A DNA stretch of 64,000 nucleotides, from the NCBI GenBank assembly GCA_019925095.2, contig CM034406.1:8683388-8747387 (forward strand), given 5' to 3'. The translations under genes and the position numbers were made by a program. The notes under the pieces are model-generated. The model was not told the DNA's origin and made no database searches. It worked only from the letters and a program-made list of their open reading frames with translations. This DNA is from Dendrolimus kikuchii. Lineage: Eukaryota > Arthropoda > Insecta > Lepidoptera > Lasiocampidae. This document shows positions 42,901-56,634 of this stretch, piece by piece; positions within the stretch are counted from its first letter, which is position 1; the number at the start of each line of letters is the position of its first letter.

Positions 42901-45900
42901 AGCTGAGGAAGTATACTAAGGATTTTGAAGCAGAGATTACTAAATTCCGTGAAGACCCAGACTTACCAGATGATGATGATGAACGTAAAGGTATTTTATA
43001 AGCTTCCTTTTTAAAATTTTAGTTGTGTAACTAAATGGTTGAAAACCAGTGCTATTTTAAAGAGGAACAATTTTTCGATATTAGCATTATAATAAGTTAA
43101 TTTCCTAAAATATCATCATGTTATAGAGAACTTAAAAAGTGTTTTCTAATTAAAAACAACAACATTCAATAAAAATATTTACTACTTGCTCATCCGTGCA
43201 CACTTCACTGGGCGTTATAAAGAATTAAAAAATATTATTAATCCCAATCAAATACAGCCTATATCACTCAGGAATAATATAGCTTTCTACTAGTGGAAGA
43301 ATTTTCATAATCAGTTAAGTAGTTCAAGAGATTACTTCTTACAAACAAACTCACAAACTTTTCCTCTTTATAATATTGGTAGTTGTTATATACTCCAGAA
43401 TTTCAGTAACTTAAACTGTAAATGCACTTCAGTATGCTACTCGTATATGATATGTTAAAAGGAATCTGATAAAAATGTTGATGTTGGTGTAAATAAAGCC
43501 TTGCAACAAAAAATCTATGAGCTTCCTATAAAATAAATTGGTGGAAAATATGGTCAATATATCTTTATGCTTAATAATATTCAATGTTTATCTAAGAAAT
43601 ACCTATACACCTGAGACTTCAATACATCCAATGTATTTTTAGCTAAACACTGACAACAACTGCTATACACATAAGTGGTTTCATCTACACTCTGAACAGA
43701 ATAAAACCTGCAATTGGTTACTTGGTTTTTGGTGTAATTTGAGATTGACACTTATGTGACATAAAGTCCTCTTTACAAAGTTATTAGGCTAGTTTTGATT
43801 AAGCAGGTCTTTAAAAGGAATTATCTTCCATAGATACTTCATCTTCTGATGAGTCAGATGATGAAATAAAAGTGAAAGAAAAACCTCGAAGAGCTTCTCC
43901 CGAACCACCACGGCGTCCCCCACCTCAAGATGATGACTCAGATGACTCTATGGACTGGGGCTCGAGCTCTGATGAATCTAGCTCAAGTACCGATGATGAA
44001 GCAAGAGGAATTGCAAACATCCGTGATCGTTTCCTGAAAAGAACTACTGGGAGAGATGACGATGACGAAAAGCCAAGGCATAAAGGAAAAAGGCGTGAGG
44101 ACAAACGAGACAGGGTTGGAAAACCCAGTAAGAGGGATCAGGCTGATGATGGAGGTGAATGGGAGACTGTCACTAAAGGTGCTTCTACATCTGACAAGCC
44201 TAAGATGTTTGCTAAGGTATTTATAATGATGTAATTACTAATAATTTTCTTAATATAATAAGTTAAGGAATTTGGAAAATGTGCTACTACAATACATCTG
44301 CAATAGATTTGGTTTGTTATTGGTTACATATGAAAGAATAACTTTGACACTGTTACTTAATTTTTTGCTACATTATGGCTGCATTCCTCATAAAATAAAG
44401 CTCACAATGACCACGCTCAGGACCACCATTTATCTCATTTGACTTGCTCCCAAGTGTTATAATCATAAAGTGGAATGATTATGAAGTGTTTATGTCATTA
44501 ATGATGAAATACATAAATGTCACTGGTTGATTTGAATGTCTTTGGCAACATATCAATAGAGAGAATTCATGCTCTGTGGTCAACACCCACTAGTACTAGA
44601 TAAGACACAAATTTAAAATGAGTTTGTAAGAGTAACATGACAGTACAATGTACTACTTCAGCTGAGGCGAGGAGATTTGTATGGTTTGTACCATGGTTGT
44701 ATATTTAAGGCGGTGAGTGTCATTCCCTCATTGGTCCCATTCAAAACTTCTATTTCGGAAATGTTAGTTAAGAATTGGATGTGAATGGCCTCGGCCACCA
44801 CATTTTATTAGCAGTGGTACTATGATATGTCATGTTATCCCTCTTGGCCATGTGAATATCCATAGAGGCGTTATTGTACTGTTGTAGCATAAGCCTCGTC
44901 CGATCCTTCCTCTTATTCCCCTGTATAAGAGGTTATGTTTGAACCGTGAGTAGTAGTGAGACAGAAATTTTGAAGTCTTACATTTTCAAACTGAGCCATA
45001 TCAGTACAAATGTATTTTGTATGGGACAAATGTACTGGCTCACACGTGAACTACTCATCACTAACACCCACTTTGACCCACTTGTTGACATGGGTCGTTG
45101 TGAGCGCTACGTGATCGGAAATTACGAAGTCATTAGTGACGTTTTCGCCACGACCATAACGTCCGTGTTCGCTATGTGGAACGGCTGAAGGAGCATTTTG
45201 GGCGTTGTGAACCAAGTGGAACGTGGTCATCGATGAACAAACCTAAAATTGAAATTAATAAACAATATTTATTTTGGTGTAAATAATTTACACTAATCCT
45301 TGCTTTCAATATCTATAAAATACAATTAAGGTTCCATAATTTCTGTAGAACTCTTTAATTTTATACTAATAATTACGGGCTAAATTTGTTTCTTTGTATC
45401 TAGAGGGTAGAGTCTTATCCTATTTGAAATATTTTTTTGCTTTAGAGAAAGCGTTTTACTATAATATATAACATCCCACTAGGATCCAAAGCAAACCTAT
45501 GTACAACTGACAACAATAAGCCGCCTAAATCATAAACAGTAGACCCCTGGATGAATTCATCTTTCTTTTTGGTATATTTCTTTTATATTGAATTTTAGTG
45601 ATGAATATGTCAAAATTAATTTGCTTACAAGCAGTATTTTTTTTTTGTTTTCATCTAGGATAGTGATATTGATGCAGCCTTGGTGGTAAAAAAGTTGGGA
45701 GAAATAAGTGCAGCTCGCGGTCGCAAACGTACCGACAGACGCGCCCAATTAGAGCTTTTACATGAACTTCGTACTGTTGCACAACAACATAATTTAGGAG
45801 ACGCTCTACAGTTAAAACTTCGTGCTGCAACTGTAGCCGCGTTGTTTGACTACAATCCTAAAGTCTCTGATGCGATGAAACCAGAATACTGGTCAAGATT

Positions 45901-48900
45901 AGTTGAGAATGTCGATCACATGGTAACTTTACTTCTTGCACATGAGGATATGGTTCTGAGCGAAACTATCACTGAAGAGAATGAGCAGCTAGTTACACCG
46001 CCATATCGAGTAAGGGGTTGTGTTTTGACTGCTTTAGAGCGTCTCGATGACGAGTTTACAAAATTGCTCAAAGAGTGTGATCCTCATTCCAATGAGTATG
46101 TCGAGAGACTCAAGGATGAAGTCCGGGTTTCGGCTTTGATCGATCGCGTGTGCCAAGTCGTTGAACGTGATGGCACCCCCCAAGAGGTCTGCCGTGCATA
46201 CTTACGTAAAATCGACCACTTGTACTACAAGTTTGATCCTAGAGCAATTCGCAAAGACTTGCCACCTGGTGAAGAGACTACTATCAAGAAAATGGAACGC
46301 CTCTGCAAGTATATTTACGCACACGATGAGACGGATCGGCTGAGAACGCGTGCAATCCTGTCTCACATTTATCATCACGCATTGCACGACAACTGGTTCC
46401 AAGCTCGTGATTTATTGCTCATGTCTCATTTGCAAGAGACTGTTCAACACTCCGATCCTAGTACACAGATCTTGTACAACCGTACAATGGCGAATTTGGG
46501 GTTGTGCGCGTTCCGACGTGGCAATGTGAAGGAAGCTCACGGTTGTCTTGCAGAGTTGATGATGACTGGCAAACCGAAAGAACTGCTTGCTCAAGGTCTT
46601 CTACCTCAGCGTCAGCACGAGCGCTCCAAGGAACAAGAGAAAATTGAAAAACAGAGACAGATGCCATTTCACATGCATATTAACTTGGAACTTCTAGAAT
46701 GTGTGTATTTGGTATCTGCGATGTTGATCGAGATTCCTTATATGGCTGCTCACGAATTTGATGCTCGTCGCCGAATGATTAGTAAGACATTCTATCAGAA
46801 TTTACGTGCCAGTGAGCGACAGGCTCTAGTTGGTCCTCCAGAGTCGATGCGAGAACATGCTGTAGCTGCAGCTAGGGCCATGCGGCGCGGTGATTGGAGA
46901 GCGTGTCTCAATTTCATTGTCAACGAAAAGATGAATGCAAAGGTACATTAACACTTGGCTAAACACTAAATTGACTGAATACTTGTTCAGGCATCTCATT
47001 CTGATGACTACATTTATCTATAATCTGCTATAAACAATGTTATAATTACCACCTGTTATAATAAAGGGATACAAAAGTATCCTGCTTATCCCCATTATCA
47101 AAAAAAACATACTTAATTTAATGATAACCAATTTTCCCAAGACTGAAGAACTAAAAACATCTAAGCAAGTCATTGTCACATTTTTATAAACCAATATATG
47201 CCCGAGACTTCGTCTACGCTTGACTTGAAATTCCCGCGGGATTCCCTGGATGAAAAATATCATATATTCATTAAATTTGCTACTAATCAGTAAAAAATCA
47301 CATTGTAATTCGATTATTTTTAAAATCTGGCCATTTTAAATTATTCCCAGAAAAATTCCCGCGGGATTCCCAGGATAAAAAGTAGCGCAGAGTCTAAGAA
47401 TTATCTGTCGATCGGCGAAAACCGCATCGAAATCAGCCTACTAGTTTTTACATAAATCCCGAACTAACAGACAAAAAATCTAAAGAAATTGCATTGAGTT
47501 CTCCAACGTTTATCTAGTCTACTCTAGTACTAGTTGTTTTTTAATAACTTCATGTAAAGAACACGGCCTGTGTAGAATTTTATAATTATTAAATACAACA
47601 ACTATACAGACTCTAGTTCTATACCATTTTTTAGTTTTTGCATTTAATTGGTATATTGGTGGTTACACGCTTTTTTTTAAATAGCCTTAATATACAGACA
47701 TGGCATATGTAGAATTTTATAATATTATAAATAATTTACAAAAACAGCCTAACTAAATTCCAGACCACAATTTTGTTTTTAGAATACATGAATAACGTCT
47801 AGACTACTGGACTACAAAGGCCGTGGTTTATATATAATAGTTCTGTCTGTCTGTCATCTGTTAATGATGAATAGTTGGCGTTCCAAGAACAGTTGGACTG
47901 ACCAAACTTGTTTTAGTTGCACACAATTGAAGACAGAAGTACATGTAAAGGACATGTTACAAATGATAAACATTGAAAAAATGGAGAATTATCTTTTTCG
48001 AAACATTTTCTGTTCTATCTATAATGTTGTTATACTGAATGCTTGCTACTGCTACTGTTTCCTGCGAATAAATGAATATGGATATGCACAAAAGCAAAGA
48101 TAAAACTTGCCTACTTATGTAAATCCTTCACCACTTGATATTTCCAAAAGTAATCACAGCATTGTTTTAAGGTCTAAAATGGTTTTTATGCATATTATAC
48201 CTCCACTCAATATTAGATAAAAAAAAAATTATTACATAAACTCGTTAATGCACTCGTATCTGCAATTATGTCTCGATTGTAAAGCTTTGTTAATACAATT
48301 TCCAGGTCTGGGACCTAATGGTGGGTGCCGATAATGTCCGGGCGATGCTCGGCCGTCTCATTCGGGAGGAGTCCTTACGAACATATTTGTTCACATATGC
48401 ACATGTATATGCGTCCCTTTCCCTCCGGTCGCTGGCCGACATGTTTGAACTTCCCAGGCAAAGAGTACACTCACTTGTCTCAAAAATGATAATTAATGAA
48501 GAGCTACTAGCATCTTTGGATGACCCTAGTGAGTGCGCCATCTTGCATCGTTCTGAGCCGACAAGGATGCAAGCATTGGCATTGCAGCTTGCTGATAAGG
48601 TAAAAGTCCTATTTTTCTATTATAATATTTAGTTAGCTTATTGTACTATTTTAACGAGTTTATTTGCTGACAGAATATAATAGAGGGTAGTTTGTATTCA
48701 TTACCCCACTAGGCTCGTTCCGTCATCACTCGATTATAAAAGCGTGCGTACGGAACGATGCGATGAGACAAAAGTCTTACGACTTTGGTCGGGTGAAGAG
48801 TCTCACTCTGGCTTTGGCTCGATGCACGTGTCGTAGTAGCACTCTAAGGTGGCTAATTATTGTTTGAGAAGTGACACTTAATGAAATTAGCTATTAAATA

Positions 48901-50037
48901 AACTTCGCTCAAAAATTATGGGAGCAAAAAATCTGAAATTTTGGGTGAGTTTCACTTAACTTCAACTAAAAATTTGGAGCTACTACAATATGCATTTCAT
49001 AAATTTGCTGTACGACCATTCTTCTTCAAGGTATATAGCCTGTTGAAAATCACGCAAAAATTTGTATATTTTTGCTCCCTTAATTTTGTGCGAAGTTTAT
49101 AATAACTGCTATATATTCGGAACCCAAAGTCTGATAACAAAAAATATGGGACTATTTCGAAACTTTTCTAAATCTAACGCAAATAGAATTATCAAAATCG
49201 GTTCAGAAAGAACAAAGTTATGGCTGAACATATATAAAGAAAATAGTTCATGACGAATAGATCCTCCTTTTTTTAATTAAAAATGGGTGTAAAAGACCGT
49301 AATTTACATTTATTAATTTAATTTTACATTTATAAATAAATAAATAACTTCAAACCTGTGCTTGTTTTTTTTCCATTTTTCGTAGTTATATTTATCATAT
49401 TTTGCACGACTGTACCTCAGCGATAGCATGTAAAAGAAATGAAATACCTTTCAATTAATATTGACAAATAATGAACTCGTTGAGTAGATTGGGACCAATG
49501 TATGGTATATGATTTTTTTTTTATTTGTTGATTACTTTAGGTATAATTTTTTTTTATCTTTGAGTAGAATGAAACTAGATTTATAAAATATATTTTTAAT
49601 ATTTTTTCATTCGAGTAAATTGGGAACTTTTTTCTGAGTACTTTAGGAACAAGCCCAAAATATATCCCGCGCTTAGTAAATGATTTACCTCTTGATTTTA
49701 GGAATAGTATTATGCTTAAAATATTAAAAGTAAACTAAAACTGTACTTTTTATAATGTTAAGTATTTTCAAATTGTTAAATGCAACATACGAGAATGCAG
49801 ATAAACCTAGAGGTATCCAATAAATAAACTAAAAAAGAAAAACTAACTAGTAATATTTTCTTCTAGGTTGGTAATTTGGTAGATTCAAACGAGCGTATCT
49901 TCGAGAAGCAGGGTTCGTTCTTCCAAAGGGGTGGCGCGGCAAGGGGCGAGGGGCGCCAACGCGAGCGCCCGAGGGAAGGCTGGAATCGGCGCACGCGTAA
50001 CCGCCGTCGTGATGACGAACGCGGACATGACGATTAA
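39954..50037 (+). CDS. eIF3c: Eukaryotic translation initiation factor 3 subunit C
   Basis: This is a core PCI subunit of the cytoplasmic eIF3 complex, which binds the 40S subunit and contacts eIF1 and eIF5 through its N terminus. Six coding exons: 39954-40046, 42573-42990, 43834-44216, 45659-46942, 48306-48599 and 49867-50037. All junctions are GT-AG, and the phases sum to 880 residues, in line with animal eIF3c (about 900). Seen: start '[20 protein letters not shown]', a long acidic and basic N-terminal region, '[21 protein letters not shown]', the helical core in exon 4 ('[20 protein letters not shown]'), a C-terminal PCI region in exon 5 ('[20 protein letters not shown]') and an Arg/Gly/Asp-rich tail ending 'RGHDD'. 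The introns hold repeats A and E. Confidence 0.96.
41490..41640 (+). repeat. Repeat family A tail in eIF3c intron 1
   Basis: 'attgcattgtgttctccatc' and 'tttggaattttataatatta' match the tails of the other family A copies. Confidence 0.55.
41693..42154 (-). other. Open frame inside eIF3c intron 1, unassigned
   Basis: A 153-codon minus-strand frame with several Cys pairs ('[10 protein letters not shown]', 'LCIKCKEIF'). No family is recognised, and it lies inside an intron near repeat A debris. It may be a relic of a mobile-element ORF; I do not call it a gene. Confidence 0.2.
45050..45238 (+). repeat. Repeat family E in eIF3c intron 3
   Basis: Homologous to 17518-17762 in the opposite orientation, sharing 'ttgacatgggtcgttgtg' and 'gccacgacca'. 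Confidence 0.65.
47193..47600 (+). repeat. Repeat family A in eIF3c intron 4
   Basis: A nearly full copy: head 'atgcccgagacttcgtctac', 'attcccgcgggattccc', 'aaaccgcatcgaaatcagcc' and tail 'cacggcctgtgtagaatttt'. Confidence 0.65.
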
Positions 50038-51156
50038 AATCCTTATATTAAGAAAACTAGTGGGTCTTGCTCCTGTAAAAAGTGAAAATTATACCAGAAT
50101 ATACACCATTACTCGTTTTCTTTAGACCAGCAATAGACATAGATTTGTATTGTACAAAAATTACTATATAATTACTATGCAATCCGTTTTATATCACCAT
50201 ACCATACAAAGTTGTTAACATTTTCAATACAGATTTTTGTCACAAATTTTGTTTGTATTTTATTTCGAGCACTTTTATATTGAGTGGTATCATAAAAGAA
50301 AGATGACAATCGCCCAGTAATAGAAACTAATTCAGAAAAGCTCCTAAAGTATATTCCTGTCGTCTGCCTGTCTGCTGAACTCGTGCAAAAAAGGTCTTTA
50401 TTTTGCTACAACTGCAACGGGGCAGCATGCAAAAGATTAATGAAGAACGTACGATGATTGCGATTTATTTCAATTTTATTGAGATCTGGAACTATTTTTT
50501 AAGTAATTAAAACTGCTTAAACAGATATAAATAATGTTTATGAATTTGTTCTCTTTTAGTAGATATGAATCGATTTTAATGAAACTATTTTTTTTAGTGG
50601 AATTTATTAAGTCATTCCCACGAAAAGCCAATTAATAAGTAACCGTATAATACTGCCATCTAGTATATTCAACTATTTTAAATGTCAGATTCATAGTGGT
50701 AAAGAAAATATTTTTAATCTTATAGATGGCGCTTTACGACACAGAATAATTAAAGATGCGTTTTATTATTTCCAGAAGCGTTTCAGTCATTTTTGTAGTG
50801 CACACATTTTTTATTTAAAATTTAAGTGAAATCAGAGATTATACTTGATTATAGTAATAAAGGAATGAGCTTAAAATTTCCTTATATCTACAAATATGAA
50901 ATATTATAATATATGACTCATTGCATTAGTCTTTCTTTGATATCTACGTAATAACAAAACGTATTACTCATGGTGGTCGTCAGTAGTTGTCGTGTTTGTT
51001 CAATTTCTTTAATTGACATTTCACTGTTAAATATTAATAATTTAAGCTTGTAGTGTTTAATTATGATGTTTATGAGGACCTAATACTATTAAGTATTACA
51101 AGTTAAATCTTAGAATAGTTAAATTTTGTGGTTGGAATTTGACAGATTTTCTCACA
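50038..51156. other. eIF3c-UBE2L3 intergenic region
   Basis: Holds the eIF3c 3' UTR and the UBE2L3 promoter. An AATAAA at 50856-50861 is a possible poly-A signal. No repeat recognised. Confidence 0.5.
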
Positions 51157-53426
51157 ATGGCTGCAACGAGGAGACTTCAAAAGGTGATGCATCATTTTTT
51201 AAGAAAATAATTGCTTGTTATTTCTTCATATCAAATATTGTCGAACATGTTTTTTCGTTAAGGGAAAACCCACTGTTATTGAAGTAAATTTCTTGGAGAA
51301 TCGTGTTTCAATTGTATGTTTTCAGAGCTACTAATGTCGCAAAAGCTTATTTATTATCAATTCAGCTATTATTCCTTTTAATTTCGATTAGTAATATGTT
51401 ATTATCTTAATAATAAATCACATATAAAAATATATTTTATTCTTTTTAGGAGTTAAATGATATCAGGCAATCTGGTTTAAAATCCTTTAGGGATATACAG
51501 GTAGATGAGTCCAATATACTAACGTGGCAAGGATTAATCGTTCCTGTGAGTATAATAACAGCATTTTAAGTTCATAATACAAATAAAGATTAGGTTGTGA
51601 TTAATGTTTGAACACAATCCACACCCTGTGCTTCTTGCGATCTTCTATTTATTTATTCCCAATTACTTCAAACGTAAATTGCTATTTGTAATTCACATAT
51701 CTGATTTGTAGATTCACTTTTACTCTTAAAATTGATTCTCTTTGATATATTGGCTGGTGTATATTGTATTAGAATGTAATTTTTGTTATTGATAATAGTC
51801 TTGCAAGTAAATGTGCCACAGTATCTATGTGTTTTATAATTTATATCACAATAAGCAGGAAATAAATATAATATTAGTTCTAATTGGTGAACTTAAAAAA
51901 GTATCTTTATATAACTATCTATTGTGTTGTGACATGTAAACATATAATTATAATTTAACTACGTAGATCTGTAATATTTTAATACTTCAGGATAATCCTC
52001 CATACAACAAAGGTGCATTCCGCATTGAAATAAACTTCCCAGCAGAGTATCCTTTCAAGCCTCCTAAGATTAGTTTTAAAACAAAGATATACCACCCAAA
52101 CATTGATGAGAAGGGTCAAGTGTGCCTGCCTATTATAAGTGCTGAAAACTGGAAGCCAGCCACTAAGACTGATCAAGGTATAATCTGTAATCTATTCTAT
52201 TTTACTAGGAATCCCCATTCCAGTTTTCCTGCAAACACCTATTTCATAGTGTTCAATATGAGTAATACTAAATTGTAAAAATATATAAAGAATATTATAG
52301 CAAATATTTATACTAATACTTCCTTAAGGTTTGCTCACTTAAATGTGGAATCTGTGTCCCATGGAAACTGTCTCACTTTCCAAGATAGATAAAATGTATC
52401 CTAAGGATACCTGTGTATTCTTATATGATCAGATATTAATAAAAGTGTTCATATACCAAATTTCATCATAATTAATCACTCAGTTTGCATAGATTTTGCT
52501 CTTGATCTAATTTTCAGGAATAAAAGTTGTGCTAAGTCCTATTGTAAAAAGTGCATTAAGTAGAAGAAATTCCATGATAATTAATTTATTCTCAAATCAT
52601 AAATAGACATAGATGGTTAAGTCTACTGAAGTTTTGCTCATTTTGCATTGTAAAATCCAGCTGATGATCATTGGTCGTGTCAATCATCATCATCAACTCA
52701 TCAGCAGGCCTATGGTTGTCAAATAAAACTGACAAATTTATGGCTTAGCCACGAACCATCGCCATCAACACCCAGCTGGCTAATGGTTGTTAAATAAAAC
52801 CGATAACTGATAAGTTTACTGCTTAACTATCGGACATCAGCAGACAGTTAGCTAGTCATTCACACATTAACCAAATAGCCATTAGCTTGTTTTTGAGCTG
52901 ACTATTAAACCTTCATTAACCGGTTGCCTATGATTTGGAAATTGTTTGTTAGTTACCCATACCATACCTATACCCATTAACTTTCAATTTGTTTGTTTGC
53001 ATGAAAATATGGATTGTATTACAATGTTACATTTTAGTTTAAAACATGCACATGTTTTTGCCAAATTGGTGTCCAAATGTATTAATTTACTTTCCATTAT
53101 ACAAATCAAATTGCTAAAACACAATAGAAGAATGGCCTGTGTACTTTTCACAAATGTAGTATTTATCTTAAAGGCTTTTATATACTAATTTCTTTTCTTG
53201 AGTAATTGCCATTCTTTACATTTTTCTTTCCTGATACAGGCAACACATAACTTGTAATGCTTTTTTTTCAGTTATACAAGCACTTGTAGCCTTGGTGAAT
53301 GATCCTGAACCAGAACATCCGCTGCGTGCAGAACTGGCAGAGGAATTTCTTAAAGATAGAAAGAAATTCACAAAAAATGCTGAAGAATTTACTAAAAAAT
53401 ACAGTGAAAAACGGCCTACAGATTAA
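51157..53426 (+). CDS. UBE2L3: Ubiquitin-conjugating enzyme E2 L3 type (UbcH7/Ubc10)
   Basis: This E2 carries ubiquitin as a thioester and passes it to HECT and RBR E3 ligases such as parkin in the cytosol and nucleus. Coding exons 51157-51183, 51450-51545, 51991-52177 and 53272-53426 join in phase to 154 residues, exactly the length of human UBE2L3. Seen: the N-terminal helix '[20 protein letters not shown]', '[10 protein letters not shown]' with the E3-contacting Phe63, the catalytic '[15 protein letters not shown]' with Cys86, and the C-terminal helices '[20 protein letters not shown]'. The position before the flap reads Pro-Asn rather than extra residues, as in this subfamily. Drosophila's counterpart is Ubc10. 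The last intron (52178-53271) is the longest. Confidence 0.96.
52699..52850. repeat. Diverged tandem pair in UBE2L3 intron 3
   Basis: Two units of about 75 bp share 'tatggttgtcaaataaaact' / 'aatggttgttaaataaaacc' and 'catcagcag' words. Confidence 0.5.
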
Positions 53427-53746
53427 AATAGTTAATAAAAAAAAATGTTTATTGCTGGCTGAATTTACAGCATTGGGTGTATAAAGCTCATGTTCTTGGA
53501 TTATATTTAGTTTGAAAAGTAAACTTAAAAGAATCAGATATTAACTTAGATTTCATGTCCATTTAGATGCAGTAAAACTATTTGACTATTAAACTAAGAA
53601 TAATAATATGTATAAATGAATTAGTATCGTCCAAGAATTTGAGTGTCAGTGTGATGTATTTCGCTTGTGATTAAAATTATATTTATTCATCTTGAAATCG
53701 CATTATTTAAGTCCACTCAGTCAGTAGTTAATTGCGACACTGTAGT
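53427..53746. other. UBE2L3 3' flank
   Basis: An AATAAA at 53434 is very close to the stop and is probably not the signal used. Nothing else is recognised. Confidence 0.4.
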
Positions 53747-55010
53747 ATCAATATATCCAACCTTTAGCGCAACTTTATCGTAAGCGATATTTATACCTAA
53801 ATAGTTTTTTGCTGCACTGCAATGGTTCACCATGGTATATTCAAACAAAAATTTTAAAACAAAATAATTTAAAATAACATTTGCAACAGAAAAACTATCT
53901 AAGTACAAATGTCGCTTACGATAAACCAGCGGTAATGGCTTGATATTATTAGTCATTTATAAGTTTGTAGGTAATCCCATCTTCTAGGAACTTATAAAGT
54001 TGCCAAAAAAAAAATCAAACTTGAAAACACTAGTTTTTGATTGATTATATTTTTCGCCTAGCTTTATGCCTTTTCTCAGCAACGGAAGAATGTGTAAAAA
54101 CGTTTTTTATCATACAAAATCTTACTGTGCAATCATCTGTTGCTAATCTAGAATGAGGCCAATTTTCGTACAGACTTAATTTTAGATTTATAACGCAGAC
54201 CTACAAAATCATAAACCGTATCTGTGTTGCAATCTTAATTACTGCAGCAATTTGACTTATCCTTTGTTATAGATTCAGTCTAATAACTTGCGACTTTGTA
54301 TGCAGGGAAACTTGCATTGTGGTTTTACATATCGTGCTTTTACCGCCGCTTTATTGTAAGCTACATTTTATTTAAATAGATTTTTTTTGTTACAGATGAT
54401 ATAAACTAATATTATGTTTTAGGAATCTATTTTTGTTTCACTAGGGTTTGAGTCACCTTAGGGCTAGGTTTGGGATTGAGTCTTATAACAAATTAATATT
54501 TTAAAATGTAATTTGCAACAAAAATCTATTTATTTATTGTTTCTTAGAGCATTTTTTTGGTGCAACAAACAAAAAAAATTTGCTATCAATTACACTATTT
54601 AAACGTCTTGCTCAACTTAAAGAACTTCTAAAGTTTCAGATTAAAGTAGAAATTGTTATTCAAAAACCCATCTGAGCACACATTTTATTAAAAAAATTAT
54701 CTCGTAAAAAAAACAAGATGGGTACAAATGTCGCTTACAATAACACAACGGTAATGGCTCGATATAACGAACCTTTACCGCCATTTTAACGTAAGCGTCA
54801 TGTGGACCTAAGTATATTTTTTGTTTCAAAGGGTATTTTAGAATATTATTTTGTGTTAAGCTTCTCAGTTATAGTTAAATCAGACCCTACTAAATCAAAA
54901 ACTGAAAGTCTTATAACAAAATAATAGTTTAAAATACCTTTTGCAACAAAAAATATACTTGGGCCAAATGTCACTTATGATAAAATGACGGTAAATGCTT
55001 GATATTTTTG
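53747..55010. repeat. Cluster of three related MITEs
   Basis: The inverted ends carry a shared core 'tatcgtaagcgacattt'-like word next to 'ttaccg'. Unit 1 is about 53747-53950, unit 2 about 54330-54780 and unit 3 about 54766-55005; units 2 and 3 share their boundary ('ggctcgatataacg'). Each has 'tttgcaaca' beside the right arm. No ORF. Confidence 0.7.
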
Positions 55011-56634
55011 GTTTGGTGCATCTATCGTAACGGCTCTCAATTATGTTGTGTACCAAATCATGATTTGCAAACGTTTATACTCCACCACAGATTATGGTTT
55101 CTAGGTGTAGAAGGCTTATGTCTAAAAAACAATATAGCATTTGTAATTAAGAACAGTCGTAGTTTGGTGCGGTTTATATTCGTTTTGCAACTATTTTTGG
55201 TCACATCTGACCACTGTAGCCACATTAGCGACTTCTCTACCGGATTGTAAAAAAACATTCTTTCAAAATTCTCACACGTATATCCTGATTATGATTAGGT
55301 GTTAATTAAGACTACTTATGACTGTGTGGGAATTATAAAATATATAACAAGTATTTCAATATAATACACATGTTCGAATGTAGTAAAAATGTTTCTAAAT
55401 TAGCAATACTGGACCTCAATGATGTGTAAAGCGAAGCGACAGTGTGGGTTTTGTTTCAATTCGCTCCATAACACTTCCTCTCATTGCCTGAAGCATACAG
55501 ATTATAGATAATACAGTATATTGATGCAGACTGATAATCTACCCGATAGAAAGTGGTCACACTCACCAGTGGTCGTAAGCAACACAGGGGACGTCACCAA
55601 CGCGTCTTTTTCATTTGAAATTACCACATACAATGTATATCTATTTTTTAATCACAGCTTTAGTTCTACTTATTGCTATAGTCAGAAATACCGCTTTACT
55701 GATTTTAGTATTGGTAACATTTTTTCGCGTGGCGATAAAATAAGCTTCTATAAATTTAAAACTTACGATAGTTATTACAAGATAATTTTACAATAGTAAG
55801 CTTTAATTCTAAAAATAGCACTTTTGGTCAGCTTGTAACTTCATGCAATATAGGTACGCTTAGTCCGATTGGTTTTCATGGAAAACATTGCTTTTACAAA
55901 TCTAATTGTATGTAAATAGTTGAATGGCCCTAATGATATAACTCACTGATTTCTTCGAACAAATATGTCATTCAAATCATCATTTTATAGTTTATAACAT
56001 GTAATGTTAAATAAGGCAAGCCGTGAACTAGGCAACCAAGCTGCGGAAACCGCTCCGATGTATAATGACTCATTAGTACTCGGGCACTAGATGGCCTCCA
56101 ACTTCAAGCAGCAGTAAGCCATTAGAACACTGAAATATGCTGCTCAATATAATGACTGTCGCAGCCAAGCTTAGTGCGCGGCCTGACTTACGTGTTAAAT
56201 ATTGTAAAGTATTAGAATCAGTTGGGGTAATTACCACAAAGAAATTCACTAAACATTTACATGAAATAAGTTGACCAGTAAAAGAAGCTTGGGACTGGAT
56301 GACTACTCCTGTGGTTATTTCTCCAACTTTTTGATAAGTGTGAGGCATATTTTTCCACTGTTATAAAAATGTTTGATCATTTACTTTGTTCTTCACAAGT
56401 CAATGTTTTACTTGAAACTTCCTGTGTGCTGAAGTCCAGTGGAAAACTTATAAATATACTTTTTATTTCAATTGCTTTCATTTTATTTTAAAATAAATCT
56501 AATAACCATTTCAATAGTTTACAAAATTCACCGCAATACCCAAGCGCTACATCATAACTTACATGCAGATCGAAACATGTAAGCTTATAAAAATTGATTG
56601 TAAGGAAAATAACTTTTTTGTTATAAAAATTTAT
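55011..56634. other. Intergenic region between UBE2L3 and HDAC8
   Basis: AT-rich with no supported gene. Open frames at 55521-55796 and 56073-56348 (reverse) match nothing I recognise. The HDAC8 3' UTR lies at the right edge on the minus strand. Confidence 0.4.

Noticed and set aside
46202..46667. Open frames on the minus strand across eIF3c exon 4
   Set aside because: They are antisense to a well-supported conserved exon and match no family.
48700..48830. GC-richer patch with 'cgttccgtcatcactcg' and 'gtacggaacgatgcgatgag' as a possible inverted repeat gene or ncRNA
   Set aside because: Only weak inverted similarity inside an eIF3c intron; no second copy or convincing fold was found.
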